Source of the DNA: Arthrobacter rhizophilus
GTDB taxonomy: Bacteria > Actinomycetota > Actinomycetes > Actinomycetales > Micrococcaceae
Reading direction: 5' to 3'
DNA length: 64,000 nucleotides
NCBI RefSeq assembly: GCF_026241105.1
Contig: NZ_JAPFFT010000012.1
Coordinates: 62,001 to 126,000 of the forward strand
The notes beneath the pieces are model-generated. The model had not been told where the DNA came from, ran no database searches, and saw nothing but the letters and a program-made list of their open reading frames with translations. How positions within the stretch are numbered: the stretch's first letter is position 1; every line of letters begins with the position of its first letter. Below are positions 1 to 8,673 of this stretch, piece by piece. The position numbers and the translations under genes were made by a program.

Positions 1-299
1 CCCTGGACAAGGACATGAACATCGTTCCCGGCGGGATCGTAGAACAGTTCACGCAGGCTTTTTCCAATGTGCTGACCACCCTGCGCGAGGCCGGCGGACT
101 ACCCGAGGATCTGGTCAGTGTGACCATCTACCTCACCGACGTGGACGACTACATGGCCAACGGCCGCGAGATCGGACGAATCTGGCGTGAAATGGCCGGA
201 TCCGAGTATCCCGCCATGGCTGGAATCGGCGTCACGCGGCTTTGGCAGAAGGAAGCCCTCATCGAGATCCAAGGCATCGCCGTCATTCCGGAGCGCTAG
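1..299 (+). CDS. Rid (YjgF/YER057c/UK114) family protein, 5'-truncated by window edge
   Basis: The open frame runs in from base 3 and ends at a TAG at 297-299, so the N-terminus is outside the window. The visible 98 residues match the C-terminal two thirds of a Rid protein, with the central VTIYLTDVDDY strand and the terminal IEIQGIAVIPE strand. True RidA enzymes deaminate reactive enamine/imine intermediates and use an arginine in a YPARS context. Here the matching stretch reads YPAMAG, so that arginine is a methionine. This points to one of the Rid subfamilies without established imine deaminase activity. The gene ends 46 bases before an amino-acid permease on the same strand, consistent with a joint amino-acid or amine catabolic unit. 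Family assignment is firm; the substrate is unknown. Confidence 0.85.
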   Translation, partial: LDKDMNIVPGGIVEQFTQAFSNVLTTLREAGGLPEDLVSVTIYLTDVDDYMANGREIGRIWREMAGSEYPAMAGIGVTRLWQKEALIEIQGIAVIPER

Positions 300-345
300 C
301 CACGAGGCGCAACATTCAAGAAAGTTTCGAGCAAAGGAGACAACG

Positions 346-1845
346 ATGTCACAAAGCTTCGACCTGATTAAGAACCGCGAGCGCGGACTCAAACGCGAAC
401 TCACCAGTCCCCAGCTGACTATGATCGCACTGGGCGGCGCGATCGGCACCGGGCTCTTCCTCGGAAGCAAGTTCGCAATTTCCTTCGCCGGGCCCAGCGT
501 CTTGCTGAGCTATGCAATCGGTGGCCTGATCGCCGTGATGCTGATGGGCGCGCTGGCTGAGATGACCGTGGCGCATTCGACCACGGGATCCTTCGGGGCC
601 TTCGCCGAGCATTACATTTCGCCCCTCGCGGGATTCCTGGTGAAGTACCTCTACTGGTCCTGCGTCGTGCTGGCCGTAGGCACTGAGGTCCTCGCGATCG
701 GGGACTACATGAAACTGTGGTTCCCTGGGGTTCCCCCGCTGGTTTGGATCCTGTTGTTTGCCGGGGTTCTCATCGCCGTCAACATGTTCAACGTCAAGGC
801 CTTCGGCACCCTTGAGTACTGGTTCTCCAGCATCAAGGTGTTCGCCATCCTGGGATTCATCCTGCTTGCCGCCATTCTGGTCTTCGGACAGCGGGAGTCC
901 GGCTACGGCTTCCACAACTACACTGCCGAGGGCGGGTTCTTCCCCAACGGGGTGTCCGGCATGTGGGTGGCCGTGATCGTCGCGATCTTCAGCTACCTCT
1001 CGGTGGAGATGATCGCGATTGCCGCGGGTGAAGCGAAGGATCCGGGAACGGCGGTCAAGAAGGCATTCAAGGTCACGGTATTCCGTCTCTTTCTCTTCTA
1101 CATCCTGACCCTGGCCCTGATCCTGGCCATTGCGCCCGTCAGCCAGATCCTCGCCGGAAACAGCCCCTTCGTCACCGTCATGCAGGTCATCGGCATTCCG
1201 TTCGCAGACTCTGTCATCAACGTCGTGGTGATTGTGGCTGCTCTTTCAGCGATGAATTCGCAGCTCTACATCTCCACCCGCATGATGTTCAGCCTGTCCC
1301 GGGCAGGGCAGGCGCCCGCCGTGTTCGGACGGCTCCACAAGAACGGATCCCCGGTCAACGCGCTGATTCTCTGCACAGGTGGAATCGCGGTCGCGGCATG
1401 CGTCTACGCCATGAACCCGGAGTCCGGCTTCACCTTCATGATGGCGTTGTCGATGTTCGGGGCCATGGCCACGTGGCTCATGATCTTCGTAACCCACTTG
1501 GCATTCCGACGCTCAGCGAAGCGCGAGGGAACGGTGCTGTCATACAAGCTGCGGTTCTACCCGGCGGCGTCCTGGGGTGGAGCCATCCTCATGGTTGCCA
1601 TCATGGTGACGACGCTCTTCGTCGAGGCCTTCCGGATGACATTGATGTTCGGGGTCCCGTTCGCCATTTGCATCGTCGTCCTCTACTTCGTCTTGAAGAG
1701 GGGCCGCCAAGGCGCCCCTTCGGGAACTGCAGAGTCCGACGCCGCCGGTTCCGCAAGCGGCGACAAAGGCACCGCCGCCGGGTCCGCCGTCGTCGGGTCC
1801 GGCTCTGACGACGACCGGAACCTGAATGAGGCAGCGCACTCCTAG
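346..1845 (+). CDS. APC-superfamily amino acid permease (AAT family)
   Basis: A 499-residue integral membrane protein. The start at 346 is chosen because AAGGAG lies at 334-339 just upstream. The same frame stays open further 5' but that part overlaps the Rid gene. The first helix carries the AAT signature ALGGAIGTGLFLG (about residues 28-40), preceded by the short LKRELTSPQLTMIALG cytoplasmic lead typical of proton-coupled amino-acid permeases of the AroP/GabP/ProY type. About twelve hydrophobic segments follow. The C-terminal 40 residues form an Ala/Gly/Ser/Asp-rich hydrophilic tail. It probably imports an amino acid for the pathway containing the upstream Rid protein. Substrate cannot be read from sequence. 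Confidence 0.9.
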   Translation: MSQSFDLIKNRERGLKRELTSPQLTMIALGGAIGTGLFLGSKFAISFAGPSVLLSYAIGGLIAVMLMGALAEMTVAHSTTGSFGAFAEHYISPLAGFLVKYLYWSCVVLAVGTEVLAIGDYMKLWFPGVPPLVWILLFAGVLIAVNMFNVKAFGTLEYWFSSIKVFAILGFILLAAILVFGQRESGYGFHNYTAEGGFFPNGVSGMWVAVIVAIFSYLSVEMIAIAAGEAKDPGTAVKKAFKVTVFRLFLFYILTLALILAIAPVSQILAGNSPFVTVMQVIGIPFADSVINVVVIVAALSAMNSQLYISTRMMFSLSRAGQAPAVFGRLHKNGSPVNALILCTGGIAVAACVYAMNPESGFTFMMALSMFGAMATWLMIFVTHLAFRRSAKREGTVLSYKLRFYPAASWGGAILMVAIMVTTLFVEAFRMTLMFGVPFAICIVVLYFVLKRGRQGAPSGTAESDAAGSASGDKGTAAGSAVVGSGSDDDRNLNEAAHS

Positions 1846-1871
1846 GGTGTGGGCGCGCTCTCCTAGGTGTG

Positions 1872-1904
1872 GGGAGGACCGGCCGCACTGCGGCCGGTCC
1901 TCCC
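1872..1904. terminator. Perfect inverted repeat, likely bidirectional terminator
   Basis: Two 16-base arms (GGGAGGACCGGCCGCA and its exact complement) flank a single central base at 1888. It lies between the convergent permease (ending 1845) and PaaX-type gene (ending 1932). There is no U-tract on either side, so it would be a strong-hairpin actinobacterial type terminator. Confidence 0.7.
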
Positions 1905-1931
1905 GTGCTCCTTGGACTCGCGCGCTAGCCG

Positions 1932-2813
1932 CTAAGGCGCCACCAGATCGATGCTGCCGTGGATGAGCTCGTGCGCATAGGCTGCCGCAAGGGGCGCGGC
2001 GAGGCGATGAACCGCCTGGAACGTCTCGCGAACCGCCGGGCCGCGCCAGTCCTTCGGGAGGTATTCCATCGGCAGGTTCGGGTCCCGGTACGGGAAGCGC
2101 CGCCACAGGGTCAGCATGGGAATGTAGTAGCGGAAAGCATCCCGGCGCAGCTGGGCCGTCGAGTTGGCCAGCGCGGCCTCGGGATCATCTCCTACCAGAC
2201 CGGCCCAAAGATCTCCGGCCCCTTCATAAAGATCCAAGAACTCGGCGAATTGCTCGTCGATGGCCTTCAGATCCCACCATTCGGCCACCTTCGGCCGCAT
2301 AGGGCCCTCAAACAGGTAGTCGCCGCGGAAGAAGTCCACAAACTGGATGAGACCGCGCGAGGCAAGCCGCTCGCGGGCCTGGTCAAGGACTTGGGCCGGC
2401 GCTATCCATACCCCCGATGCCACGGATCCAAAACCGAGCCCGGACAGCTCGGAACGCAGTTGGTGCCGGCGGTTCCGCATTGACTCGGGGACGGAAAACA
2501 CCGCGAGGACCCAGGATTCCAACTGGGCGGCGCGATCGGGGGCGAAAATCCTCCGATCACCCTCACGGAAGACGTCCAGAACGGTGTCAGACAGTTCGTA
2601 TTTGGCGACGCCGTCCTGGCGGACACTTTTGAGCACGCCCTTGGCCTTTAGCCGCGAGACTGAGGAACGGACTCCCGGCGCGTCGTAGCCGAGGTCGCCC
2701 AGCATGGAAATCAGAACGGAAACAGGGAGGGCATCGCCTGAACTGCGGCCGTAGAGCCCGTAGATGGTGACGATCAGCTGCTGGTGGCGCACCGGGGGAG
2801 CAGGCATGTCCAT
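1932..2813 (-). CDS. PaaX family transcriptional repressor
   Basis: A 293-residue protein with an N-terminal winged helix-turn-helix (about residues 10-75: LIVTIYGLYGR, SVLISMLGDLGYDAPGVRSSVSRLKAKGVL) followed by the PaaX-type middle and C-terminal domains (SWVLAVFSVPES, MEYLPKDWRGPAVRETF). Family members repress aromatic catabolic genes and are often released by an acyl-CoA effector such as phenylacetyl-CoA. No paa catabolic genes lie in the window, so the target here is unknown and may be the adjacent permease/Rid unit. Several starts (GTG 2816, ATG 2813, ATG 2807) lie within ten bases with no clear Shine-Dalgarno, so the exact N-terminus is uncertain. Confidence 0.85.
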   Translation of the reverse strand: MDMPAPPVRHQQLIVTIYGLYGRSSGDALPVSVLISMLGDLGYDAPGVRSSVSRLKAKGVLKSVRQDGVAKYELSDTVLDVFREGDRRIFAPDRAAQLESWVLAVFSVPESMRNRRHQLRSELSGLGFGSVASGVWIAPAQVLDQARERLASRGLIQFVDFFRGDYLFEGPMRPKVAEWWDLKAIDEQFAEFLDLYEGAGDLWAGLVGDDPEAALANSTAQLRRDAFRYYIPMLTLWRRFPYRDPNLPMEYLPKDWRGPAVRETFQAVHRLAAPLAAAYAHELIHGSIDLVAP

Positions 2814-3068
2814 CACGTTTCAGAGCCCCGATCCCATTCCACAGTTCTGTCGATGCTTTCTTGCATCACCGGCGGCGCTTAGTTGCCCTCCACGGTTCCC
2901 TTTTCGGGGACGTTGCAGTGCTCTGGCCGCGTTCAATTGTATACATCAAGTGACGGCCGTTCGGAACTTGATATGCCGAAGCAGGTGGGCTTAGGAAATG
3001 AGTGTCAAGGGAACCTCTCGTTTGTAGGCGGTGAGCCGCCGGGACTGTGGCTCAGCGCTCCCGTAGGC

Positions 3069-3764
3069 TCAGCGTTTCCGGTGGCTTCGCGGCATCCGGC
3101 CGTCCACGGCAGATGACAGGCGGCGGAGGGGAAGCTTCCCTTCCAATTGCGAAATGGCGGGTCCGCGGCTGTGCTCGATATGGGCAACCGCCAGCGCGGA
3201 CGCGAGCTCAGCCTGCCCGGCACAGATCGCGTCGCACAATGCACGGTGTTCCCGGCAGAGTTGCCCGGCATCCTGCTGGACGACGTTTCCAAAGAGCCAC
3301 CTCATGCGGTTAGCGACCGGGCGGATCACGGTGGTCATGAGTTCGTTGCCGGTTAGGCTGAAAATCTCGTCATGGATGGCCACGTTGGTGCTGGCCTTGA
3401 GGTCCTCGTCTCCGCTGGCCACCAGCGCTTCGGCCTCGGCGAGGACCAATAGCAAGCGCTCGGGGCTGGCCCCGGCAGCAACCTGGCGGGCAGCGATGCT
3501 CGCTGCCGAGACCTCGATGCTGAGCCGGATATCGAAGACTTCATCGACATCTTGAATCGTCATTTGCCTGACGACCGCGCCGTGACGCGGACCCGTCGTG
3601 GTGAAGCCGTCTGCCTCAAGCTGCAGGAGCGCTTCCCGGACCGGAACCCGTGACACATTCAATTCGGCCGAGAGGTCCCTCTCCCGAAGCCAGGTTCCGG
3701 GCGTCAGCTCGCCGCTGATGATCCGGTCCCGTATTTCGGCGTATGCAGACGCTGTTCTGGTCAT
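3069..3764 (-). CDS. GntR family regulator, FCD (FadR-like) C-terminal domain
   Basis: 231 residues. Residues 1-70 form a GntR winged helix ([39 protein letters not shown]). The rest is an alpha-helical FCD effector domain with metal/ligand-type histidines in AIHDEIF and [11 protein letters not shown]. The start ATG overlaps the stop of the ABC ATPase gene (ATGA at 3761-3764), so it is the last gene of the amidohydrolase-ABC transporter operon and is probably translationally coupled. A self-regulating operon in which this protein senses the transported compound is the simplest reading. FCD regulators usually act as repressors that bind carboxylic or amino acids; the ligand is unknown. Confidence 0.9.
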   Translation of the reverse strand: MTRTASAYAEIRDRIISGELTPGTWLRERDLSAELNVSRVPVREALLQLEADGFTTTGPRHGAVVRQMTIQDVDEVFDIRLSIEVSAASIAARQVAAGASPERLLLVLAEAEALVASGDEDLKASTNVAIHDEIFSLTGNELMTTVIRPVANRMRWLFGNVVQQDAGQLCREHRALCDAICAGQAELASALAVAHIEHSRGPAISQLEGKLPLRRLSSAVDGRMPRSHRKR

Positions 3765-4540
3765 CTGACGTGTCGCAGGAAGTTGGCAGTGCGTTCGTGC
3801 GAAGGATTATCCAGGACCTGGGCCGCCGGGCCGGATTCGATAACCCGGCCTTCGTCCATGAATATCACCCGGTCAGCGACTTCGCGAGCGAACCCGATTT
3901 CGTGGGTGACCACAACCATCGTCATGCCTTCCTCGGCGACGCGCTTCATGACCTGAAGGACGTCGCCCACCAGTTCGGGGTCCAGGGCGCTGGTCGGTTC
4001 GTCAAAGAGCATCACTTGGGGTTTCATGGCCAGCGACCGCGCGATGGCAACGCGCTGTTGTTGGCCGCCGGAGAGCTGTGCAGGATAAGACCCGGCCTTG
4101 TCTTTCAGACCCACCTTGCGCAGTGCTTCCAGTCCCTGCTCATTGGCCTCGGCTTTGGACAGCCCAAGCACGCGCCGGGGGCCGTAACTGACGTTCTCCG
4201 ATGCTGTCATGTGGGTGAAAAGGTTGAAATGTTGGAAGACCATGCCGATCCGCCGTCGCATTTTGGCCGATTCCCGTTCGGTGTGTTCGAACAACTGTCC
4301 TTTGTGGATCTTGTAGCCGACGAGGTCTCCACCGACTTCTACTGTCCCGGATTCAACCGCCTCGAGACCGTTGATGCAGCGCAGCAGCGTGCTCTTTCCG
4401 GAGCCTGACGGGCCGAGGACACAAACTATTTCTCCTGGTGCCACGGTCATGTTCACGCCGCGCAGGATGTGGTTCTTTCCGAGCCATTTGTGGACGTCGT
4501 CGATCACCATCAGTGGCGCCTGTGCTGGAGCGAGGGTCAT
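3761..4540 (-). CDS. Polar amino acid ABC transporter, ATP-binding protein (GlnQ/HisP type)
   Basis: 259 residues starting [10 protein letters not shown]. The Walker A motif GPSGSGKST is at about residues 43-51, followed by the Q-loop VFQHFNLF, the ABC signature [17 protein letters not shown], and Walker B/D-loop [12 protein letters not shown] with the H-loop VVTHE. These are typical of the amino-acid subfamily that pairs with one permease and one binding protein. The start ATG overlaps the permease stop (ATGA at 4537-4540), and the stop overlaps the GntR start. It would energise import of the ligand captured by the lipoprotein encoded at 5625-6545. Confidence 0.95.
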   Translation of the reverse strand: MTLAPAQAPLMVIDDVHKWLGKNHILRGVNMTVAPGEIVCVLGPSGSGKSTLLRCINGLEAVESGTVEVGGDLVGYKIHKGQLFEHTERESAKMRRRIGMVFQHFNLFTHMTASENVSYGPRRVLGLSKAEANEQGLEALRKVGLKDKAGSYPAQLSGGQQQRVAIARSLAMKPQVMLFDEPTSALDPELVGDVLQVMKRVAEEGMTMVVVTHEIGFAREVADRVIFMDEGRVIESGPAAQVLDNPSHERTANFLRHVR

Positions 4541-5511
4541 GGCTGGACTGCCTTTCGGGGAAGATCTGAGTGGTTCCGCAACAGGACGTTCCGGCGGATG
4601 AGTTCCCGGAACGACCGCCGGGCCGCGGCGCCGTCCGGGCTGAACTTTTGTTCCAGGAAGTACTGACCGATGCTGGCAACGCTGACAAGGACGAGGTACC
4701 AGGCCGTGGCCACAATGAGCAGTGGCACAATCTTGAAATTCTGGCCGTAGATGAGTTGGGTCTGCGTCAGAAGGTCGCTTCCGCCGATCGCAGAAACCAA
4801 GGAGCTGGCCTTGAGGAGGCCGATGAATTGGTTTCCCGTCGGTGGAATGATGACGCGGATGGTCTGCGGCAATACGATCCGCCGCAAAGCCTGTCCGCGT
4901 GTCAGGCCGATGCTGAGGCCGGCATCGGTCTGTCCCTTGCTGACCGACAGAATGCCGCCGCGAATAATTTCTGCCATGTAGCCGGACTCGGCCAATGACA
5001 GTGCACAGAGACCCGCCGTGAAGCCCGAGATGAGCTGATTGGTGTCGGTTCCGAGGATCTTGGGGTACAGCACCGCCAGGTTGAACCAGATGAGGATCTG
5101 GACCAGGAGCGGCACACCCCGGAAGAACCACACATAGAGTCGGCCAACAACAGCCGCGAGTCTGTTTTGGCTCTGGCACATGAGGGCCACTCCGAAAGCA
5201 AGGACCACCGAGATCAACATGCTGAAGACCGAGAGTTCCAGCGTGACGGCGATGCCTTTGAAGATGACCGGGTGGAACATGAACTCGCCGACGCTGGACC
5301 AATCCAGGTTCTCATTCGCCGCCTGGGACCAAATGAACAGTGCGGCAATCGCCACAATAAGCGTCCCGGTGGCCATCTGCCCGTAGGGCTTCCGGCGCTT
5401 GGCCTGGATCCCGGCCACGTGGCCGTCCGGCGCGCGTGTCGGATCAAGAACGGTCACGGGAGGCTTTCCGGTGTTATCGTGCGCCGGTGCCTGATGGCTG
5501 TCAACGATCAT
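4537..5511 (-). CDS. Polar amino acid ABC transporter permease (His/Glu/Gln/Arg type)
   Basis: 324 residues from the ATG at 5511 ([12 protein letters not shown]). It has a hydrophilic N-terminal tail of about 45 residues, then membrane segments beginning [14 protein letters not shown]. The EAA-type cytoplasmic loop reads [23 protein letters not shown], preceded by [16 protein letters not shown], as in amino-acid permeases of the HisMQ/GlnP family. The Shine-Dalgarno in front of 5511 is weak. A GTG four codons upstream in the same frame is an alternative start. It lies between the binding-protein gene and the ATPase in a tightly packed operon. Confidence 0.9.
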   Translation of the reverse strand: MIVDSHQAPAHDNTGKPPVTVLDPTRAPDGHVAGIQAKRRKPYGQMATGTLIVAIAALFIWSQAANENLDWSSVGEFMFHPVIFKGIAVTLELSVFSMLISVVLAFGVALMCQSQNRLAAVVGRLYVWFFRGVPLLVQILIWFNLAVLYPKILGTDTNQLISGFTAGLCALSLAESGYMAEIIRGGILSVSKGQTDAGLSIGLTRGQALRRIVLPQTIRVIIPPTGNQFIGLLKASSLVSAIGGSDLLTQTQLIYGQNFKIVPLLIVATAWYLVLVSVASIGQYFLEQKFSPDGAAARRSFRELIRRNVLLRNHSDLPRKAVQP

Positions 5512-5624
5512 GGCGGAGATCACCCGACGGCGGGAAAGTTGTTTTCGTACGCATGTGGTGTCCTTCTTTGCGGAACTGGAATCCGGAGTGCGGTCCGCCG
5601 TGGCAGGCCGCACTCCGGAATTGA

Positions 5625-6545
5625 CTAAGACGTTGCGAGATTGACGCCTGGCTTTGGCAGGTCTATGACAGTGACGTCCCACTTCTTGAGAATCGCGTCG
5701 TAGCTGCCGTCGGCATGCATTGCCTCGGTCGCCTTCAAGAAGGCATCCCGCAGTTGGGGGTTCTGCTTGTTGAAGATCATGCCTAGGAAGACCTTGGGCT
5801 CGAAGTTCACCGGCACTGATTCGAGCTTCCCCTGGGTCTCCCTGTTGATCACGGATACAGCCATGTCCGGCCAGAACATTGCGTCCACGCGGCCCGAAGT
5901 CAACGCGAGGTTCTTGTCACTCCCAGTGGGGAAGGTAACCAGTTCGGGAGCGGGCTTTCCAGCAGCAGTGCAGGCCTGGGCCATGATCCCGACCAGGCGC
6001 TCGTCGTCGTTGCCTTTGACTCCGCCGATCTTGATGCCGCAGCCGCCGTCGGGCTCGCCCGTAATCTTCTTCGGGTTGCCTTTCGCCACCATGAAGACCG
6101 TGCCCGCAACCTGGTAGTCCACGAAGTCCACCTTTTCTTGGCGGCCTTTGCGGTCGGTCATTCCGGCGATTGAGGCATCGAACTTGCCAGTCTGGACGCC
6201 AACCAACAACTGGTCAAAAGGGACCTTCTGGTAGCTGATCTTCAGGCCGAGCTTGGCGGCCATGGCATCCATAAGGTCGATGTTGAACCCTTTTACGCCG
6301 TTTTCGCCGATCGGTGTGAAGTTGGCTGGTTCGAAATCGGGCTGGGTTCCGACTGTGATGGTGCCCTTCGCCTTGATGTCTGCGGGCACCAAGGCCGCAA
6401 GGGCCGCGTTGGCACTGTCTGTTGTTGGCGATGCGGCCTGGCCCGGGCCTCCGCAGGCGGCAGTGCCGGCGAGGGTCGAGCCAAGAATCGCGGCGATCGC
6501 GACTTTTCTCCAGAGACTTGGTACCCGGGGAGCAAAGTTCTTCAT
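5625..6545 (-). CDS. ABC transporter substrate-binding lipoprotein, amino acid type (SBP_bac_3)
   Basis: 306 residues, preceded by a clear TAGGAG ribosome-binding site. The signal peptide ends in the lipobox LAGTAAC, with cysteine at residue 32, so the mature protein is a membrane-anchored lipoprotein. The family-3 binding-protein core follows: GTITVGTQPDFEPANFTP, GFNIDLMDAMAAKLGLK, DQLLVGVQTGKFDASIAGMTDRKGRQEKVDF. The mature domain binds small amino acids or related carboxylates outside the cell and delivers them to the adjacent permease. Its place directly after an amidohydrolase gene suggests the ligand is a product or substrate of that enzyme, but this is inference. Confidence 0.93.
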   Translation of the reverse strand: MKNFAPRVPSLWRKVAIAAILGSTLAGTAACGGPGQAASPTTDSANAALAALVPADIKAKGTITVGTQPDFEPANFTPIGENGVKGFNIDLMDAMAAKLGLKISYQKVPFDQLLVGVQTGKFDASIAGMTDRKGRQEKVDFVDYQVAGTVFMVAKGNPKKITGEPDGGCGIKIGGVKGNDDERLVGIMAQACTAAGKPAPELVTFPTGSDKNLALTSGRVDAMFWPDMAVSVINRETQGKLESVPVNFEPKVFLGMIFNKQNPQLRDAFLKATEAMHADGSYDAILKKWDVTVIDLPKPGVNLATS

Positions 6546-6665
6546 TGATTTTTCTCCTACTTGTGGTGAACGGGAACAAACATGGGCAAAAGATGAAAGG
6601 AAAGACCAGCCCTGGCAGCGGGCTGCGGGCAGTAACGGGACGCGTTGAACGAAAGTGCCGGGACG

Positions 6666-8360
6666 CTAGGAAATGGCAGCCGGGATCAGGTCGCTGCGGG
6701 GTTCCTCGACGAAGACGCCGTCGGCGGCCATCTGGTCCCAGATGCGCTCTACTACCTTGCCGGCCTCGCGGGCCAGCCTCGCTTCGTCCACCACCACGAG
6801 TGCGCCGTTGCGGACTTGCCAGTGGCCGTCGGTCATGACGTTCTTGACGGAGAGGCCGTTTGCGTACATCAGGTGATTGAGCGGCTCTCGGGGAACCGTT
6901 CCCACGCCAACCAGTAGGCCACTGACATCGATGCTCGTCAGGTCAGCTTTCGCACCGGCGGCTATGCGCCCGAGGTCCTCGCGGCCCAGACCCCGGGCGC
7001 CTCCAAGGGTCGCTGATTCCATGGCGGTCCAAATGGAGGGACGGACCATGGGCACGGGGGTTGAATCGCCCAGGAAGTCTGCCCTGATTCGGCCATAGAT
7101 GACGGCCATTTTGAGGTTTTCGATGTAGTCGTTCGAGTGTGTGTCCAGGCCGATGCCGGCATTTACGCCTGCTCCGAGAACTTCCGGCCAGGGCCACTGC
7201 GCGGGCGTGACACCCGCACCGGTGCCCGAGGGACAGTTGGCGAAGGTAAAGCTGGGATTGGCAAGCAGCGGAAGGTCCCGCTCAAAGTCGATTCCCAGGA
7301 GGTGCGCTCCAAAGACCCGCACCGAGCCGTCGAAGAGGCCAAGGCTATCCAGCCAGGGGATCTCGTCCTGGCCCCACAACCGGTTCATCGCCACCTTGTC
7401 CGGCTGCGGTGCCCGGCCATAACCTGCCTGCAGGTGGATGTGGAGTCCGTGGAGTTCTTGGGCGGCAGCCTTCATGGCAGCAAATGTTTCCGGGGTGTGC
7501 ACCGCGTTCGTTGCCGGCGCCATCATCGGCAGGATGCGGCTGTCGTCGACGCCGTCGATGGTCCGGGCATAGGCGAGATTCTCCTGGATTTCGGCAAGTG
7601 TCTCGGGCACTGAATCGAACAATTTCTTGTCGTCGTCACCGCGTTTCCAGATCGGCAGGATCCGCCTCATTCCGGGCACGGCGCCGGACGGATAGCCGCG
7701 GATTCCGAATTGCCGAGCGACGCGAACGTAGGACTGCATGGATCTCAAGCCCTTGGACATTTCAACTTGCGTGGTGCAACCACCTCGGAGAATTTCCGCG
7801 AGGTTCAGGGCGGTCATCGTATCGAGGTCTTCGTCGGGAAGATCCTCCAACAGCACCATGGCATTGAGGAATTGCCTGCCCGGGCGCAAGGTGGCACCTT
7901 TGCTCATAGGCGTGAGGTTGCCCTCGACGTAACCGCGCGTGGCGGCGCCGCCTGCCACATGGCTGTGCATGGAAATCAAGCCCGGAACCAGAAGCTGGCC
8001 CTGGAGGTCGATGCGATCGTCCGTAGTACCGGACCAAGGGCGGACCGCCTCGATCCGGTCGCCACGCACTACTACTTCGTGATCGCGCAGAAGGACCATC
8101 TCGCCTTGCTGATGCGCCAGGACCCAACTTGCCGCAAGCACCAAGGGGTGGTTCTGATCGCGCTGTCCGTCGGTGCCGAGGCCTCGTTGTTGCGCACGGA
8201 CCGAGTCGCGCTGCACCCGTTCCGCGAGGGCTACGGTATGTCCCCTGGTTACGCCCCGGCTGCGGCCGAGGAGCCTCGCGTCTTCCGTGACCGCGCCACC
8301 GTGGCCGCAAGCGTCGCAACCCAAACCTTCGGGAGCGGCATGTGATTCCAGCTCAACCAT
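6666..8360 (-). CDS. Metal-dependent amidohydrolase (cytosine deaminase / TRZ-ATZ-like) with unusual N-terminal extension
   Basis: The conserved amidohydrolase barrel begins near residue 75 (LVLAASWVLAHQQGEMVLLRDHEVVVRGDRI). It contains the HxH metal motif (MHSH, about 132-134), HIHLQAGYG, FGAHLLGID and the DTHSND aspartate region. Enzymes of this type hydrolyse amides, amidines or chloro-groups on small cyclic or N-acyl substrates. The frame is open to an ATG at 8360 that has a strong GAGGAGG ribosome site about ten bases upstream. That start would add a 72-residue Arg/Gly-rich leader with a CDAC pair that does not look like family sequence. TTG/GTG codons at 8144/8141 fit the family N-terminus but lack a ribosome site. 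It is 120 bases upstream of the ABC transporter genes and probably heads that operon. Confidence 0.8.
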   Translation of the reverse strand: MVELESHAAPEGLGCDACGHGGAVTEDARLLGRSRGVTRGHTVALAERVQRDSVRAQQRGLGTDGQRDQNHPLVLAASWVLAHQQGEMVLLRDHEVVVRGDRIEAVRPWSGTTDDRIDLQGQLLVPGLISMHSHVAGGAATRGYVEGNLTPMSKGATLRPGRQFLNAMVLLEDLPDEDLDTMTALNLAEILRGGCTTQVEMSKGLRSMQSYVRVARQFGIRGYPSGAVPGMRRILPIWKRGDDDKKLFDSVPETLAEIQENLAYARTIDGVDDSRILPMMAPATNAVHTPETFAAMKAAAQELHGLHIHLQAGYGRAPQPDKVAMNRLWGQDEIPWLDSLGLFDGSVRVFGAHLLGIDFERDLPLLANPSFTFANCPSGTGAGVTPAQWPWPEVLGAGVNAGIGLDTHSNDYIENLKMAVIYGRIRADFLGDSTPVPMVRPSIWTAMESATLGGARGLGREDLGRIAAGAKADLTSIDVSGLLVGVGTVPREPLNHLMYANGLSVKNVMTDGHWQVRNGALVVVDEARLAREAGKVVERIWDQMAADGVFVEEPRSDLIPAAIS

Positions 8361-8673
8361 TGAGACTCTTCCTCCTCGTCATGGCGCCCCGTCAAGCGGG
8401 GCGTCGAATGCGCTCACGGTATACCAAGCTGAAAATTGGCGTCAATAGGCCCGGAAGGATTTCCTTTAAATTCAGAGGCGATGGAAGGGGTGAACCGGCC
8501 CTGGGTGGCGGAAATAGCGCCACTTGGAATACCAAAAAGAAATTTTGGCGTCGGTCCAGGGTTTCGTAAACTTCGGAAAAGTCATTGCCCTGCGCGGTCC
8601 TGATGATCTATTCTCGATAAGATATGACGATCGTCAGAATTTGAATATATGCTAGCAGGGCCTCGTAGATAGA
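8361..8673. other. Intergenic region with AT-rich palindromes, upstream of the amidohydrolase operon
   Basis: No coding sequence is supported here. The stretch is clearly lower in GC than its neighbours at 8600-8660. It contains a 12-base perfect palindrome TGACGATCGTCA (8625-8636), nested between the arms ATGATCTAT (8603-8611) and ATAGATCAT (8669-8677). It lies upstream of the minus-strand operon ending in a GntR regulator, so it could hold the promoter and operator of that operon. It also lies just past the stop of the degenerate Fic gene. Confidence 0.45.

Noticed and set aside
8150..8345. A second plus-strand gene overlapping the amidohydrolase leader
   Set aside because: The plus-strand frame there has no family similarity or ribosome site.
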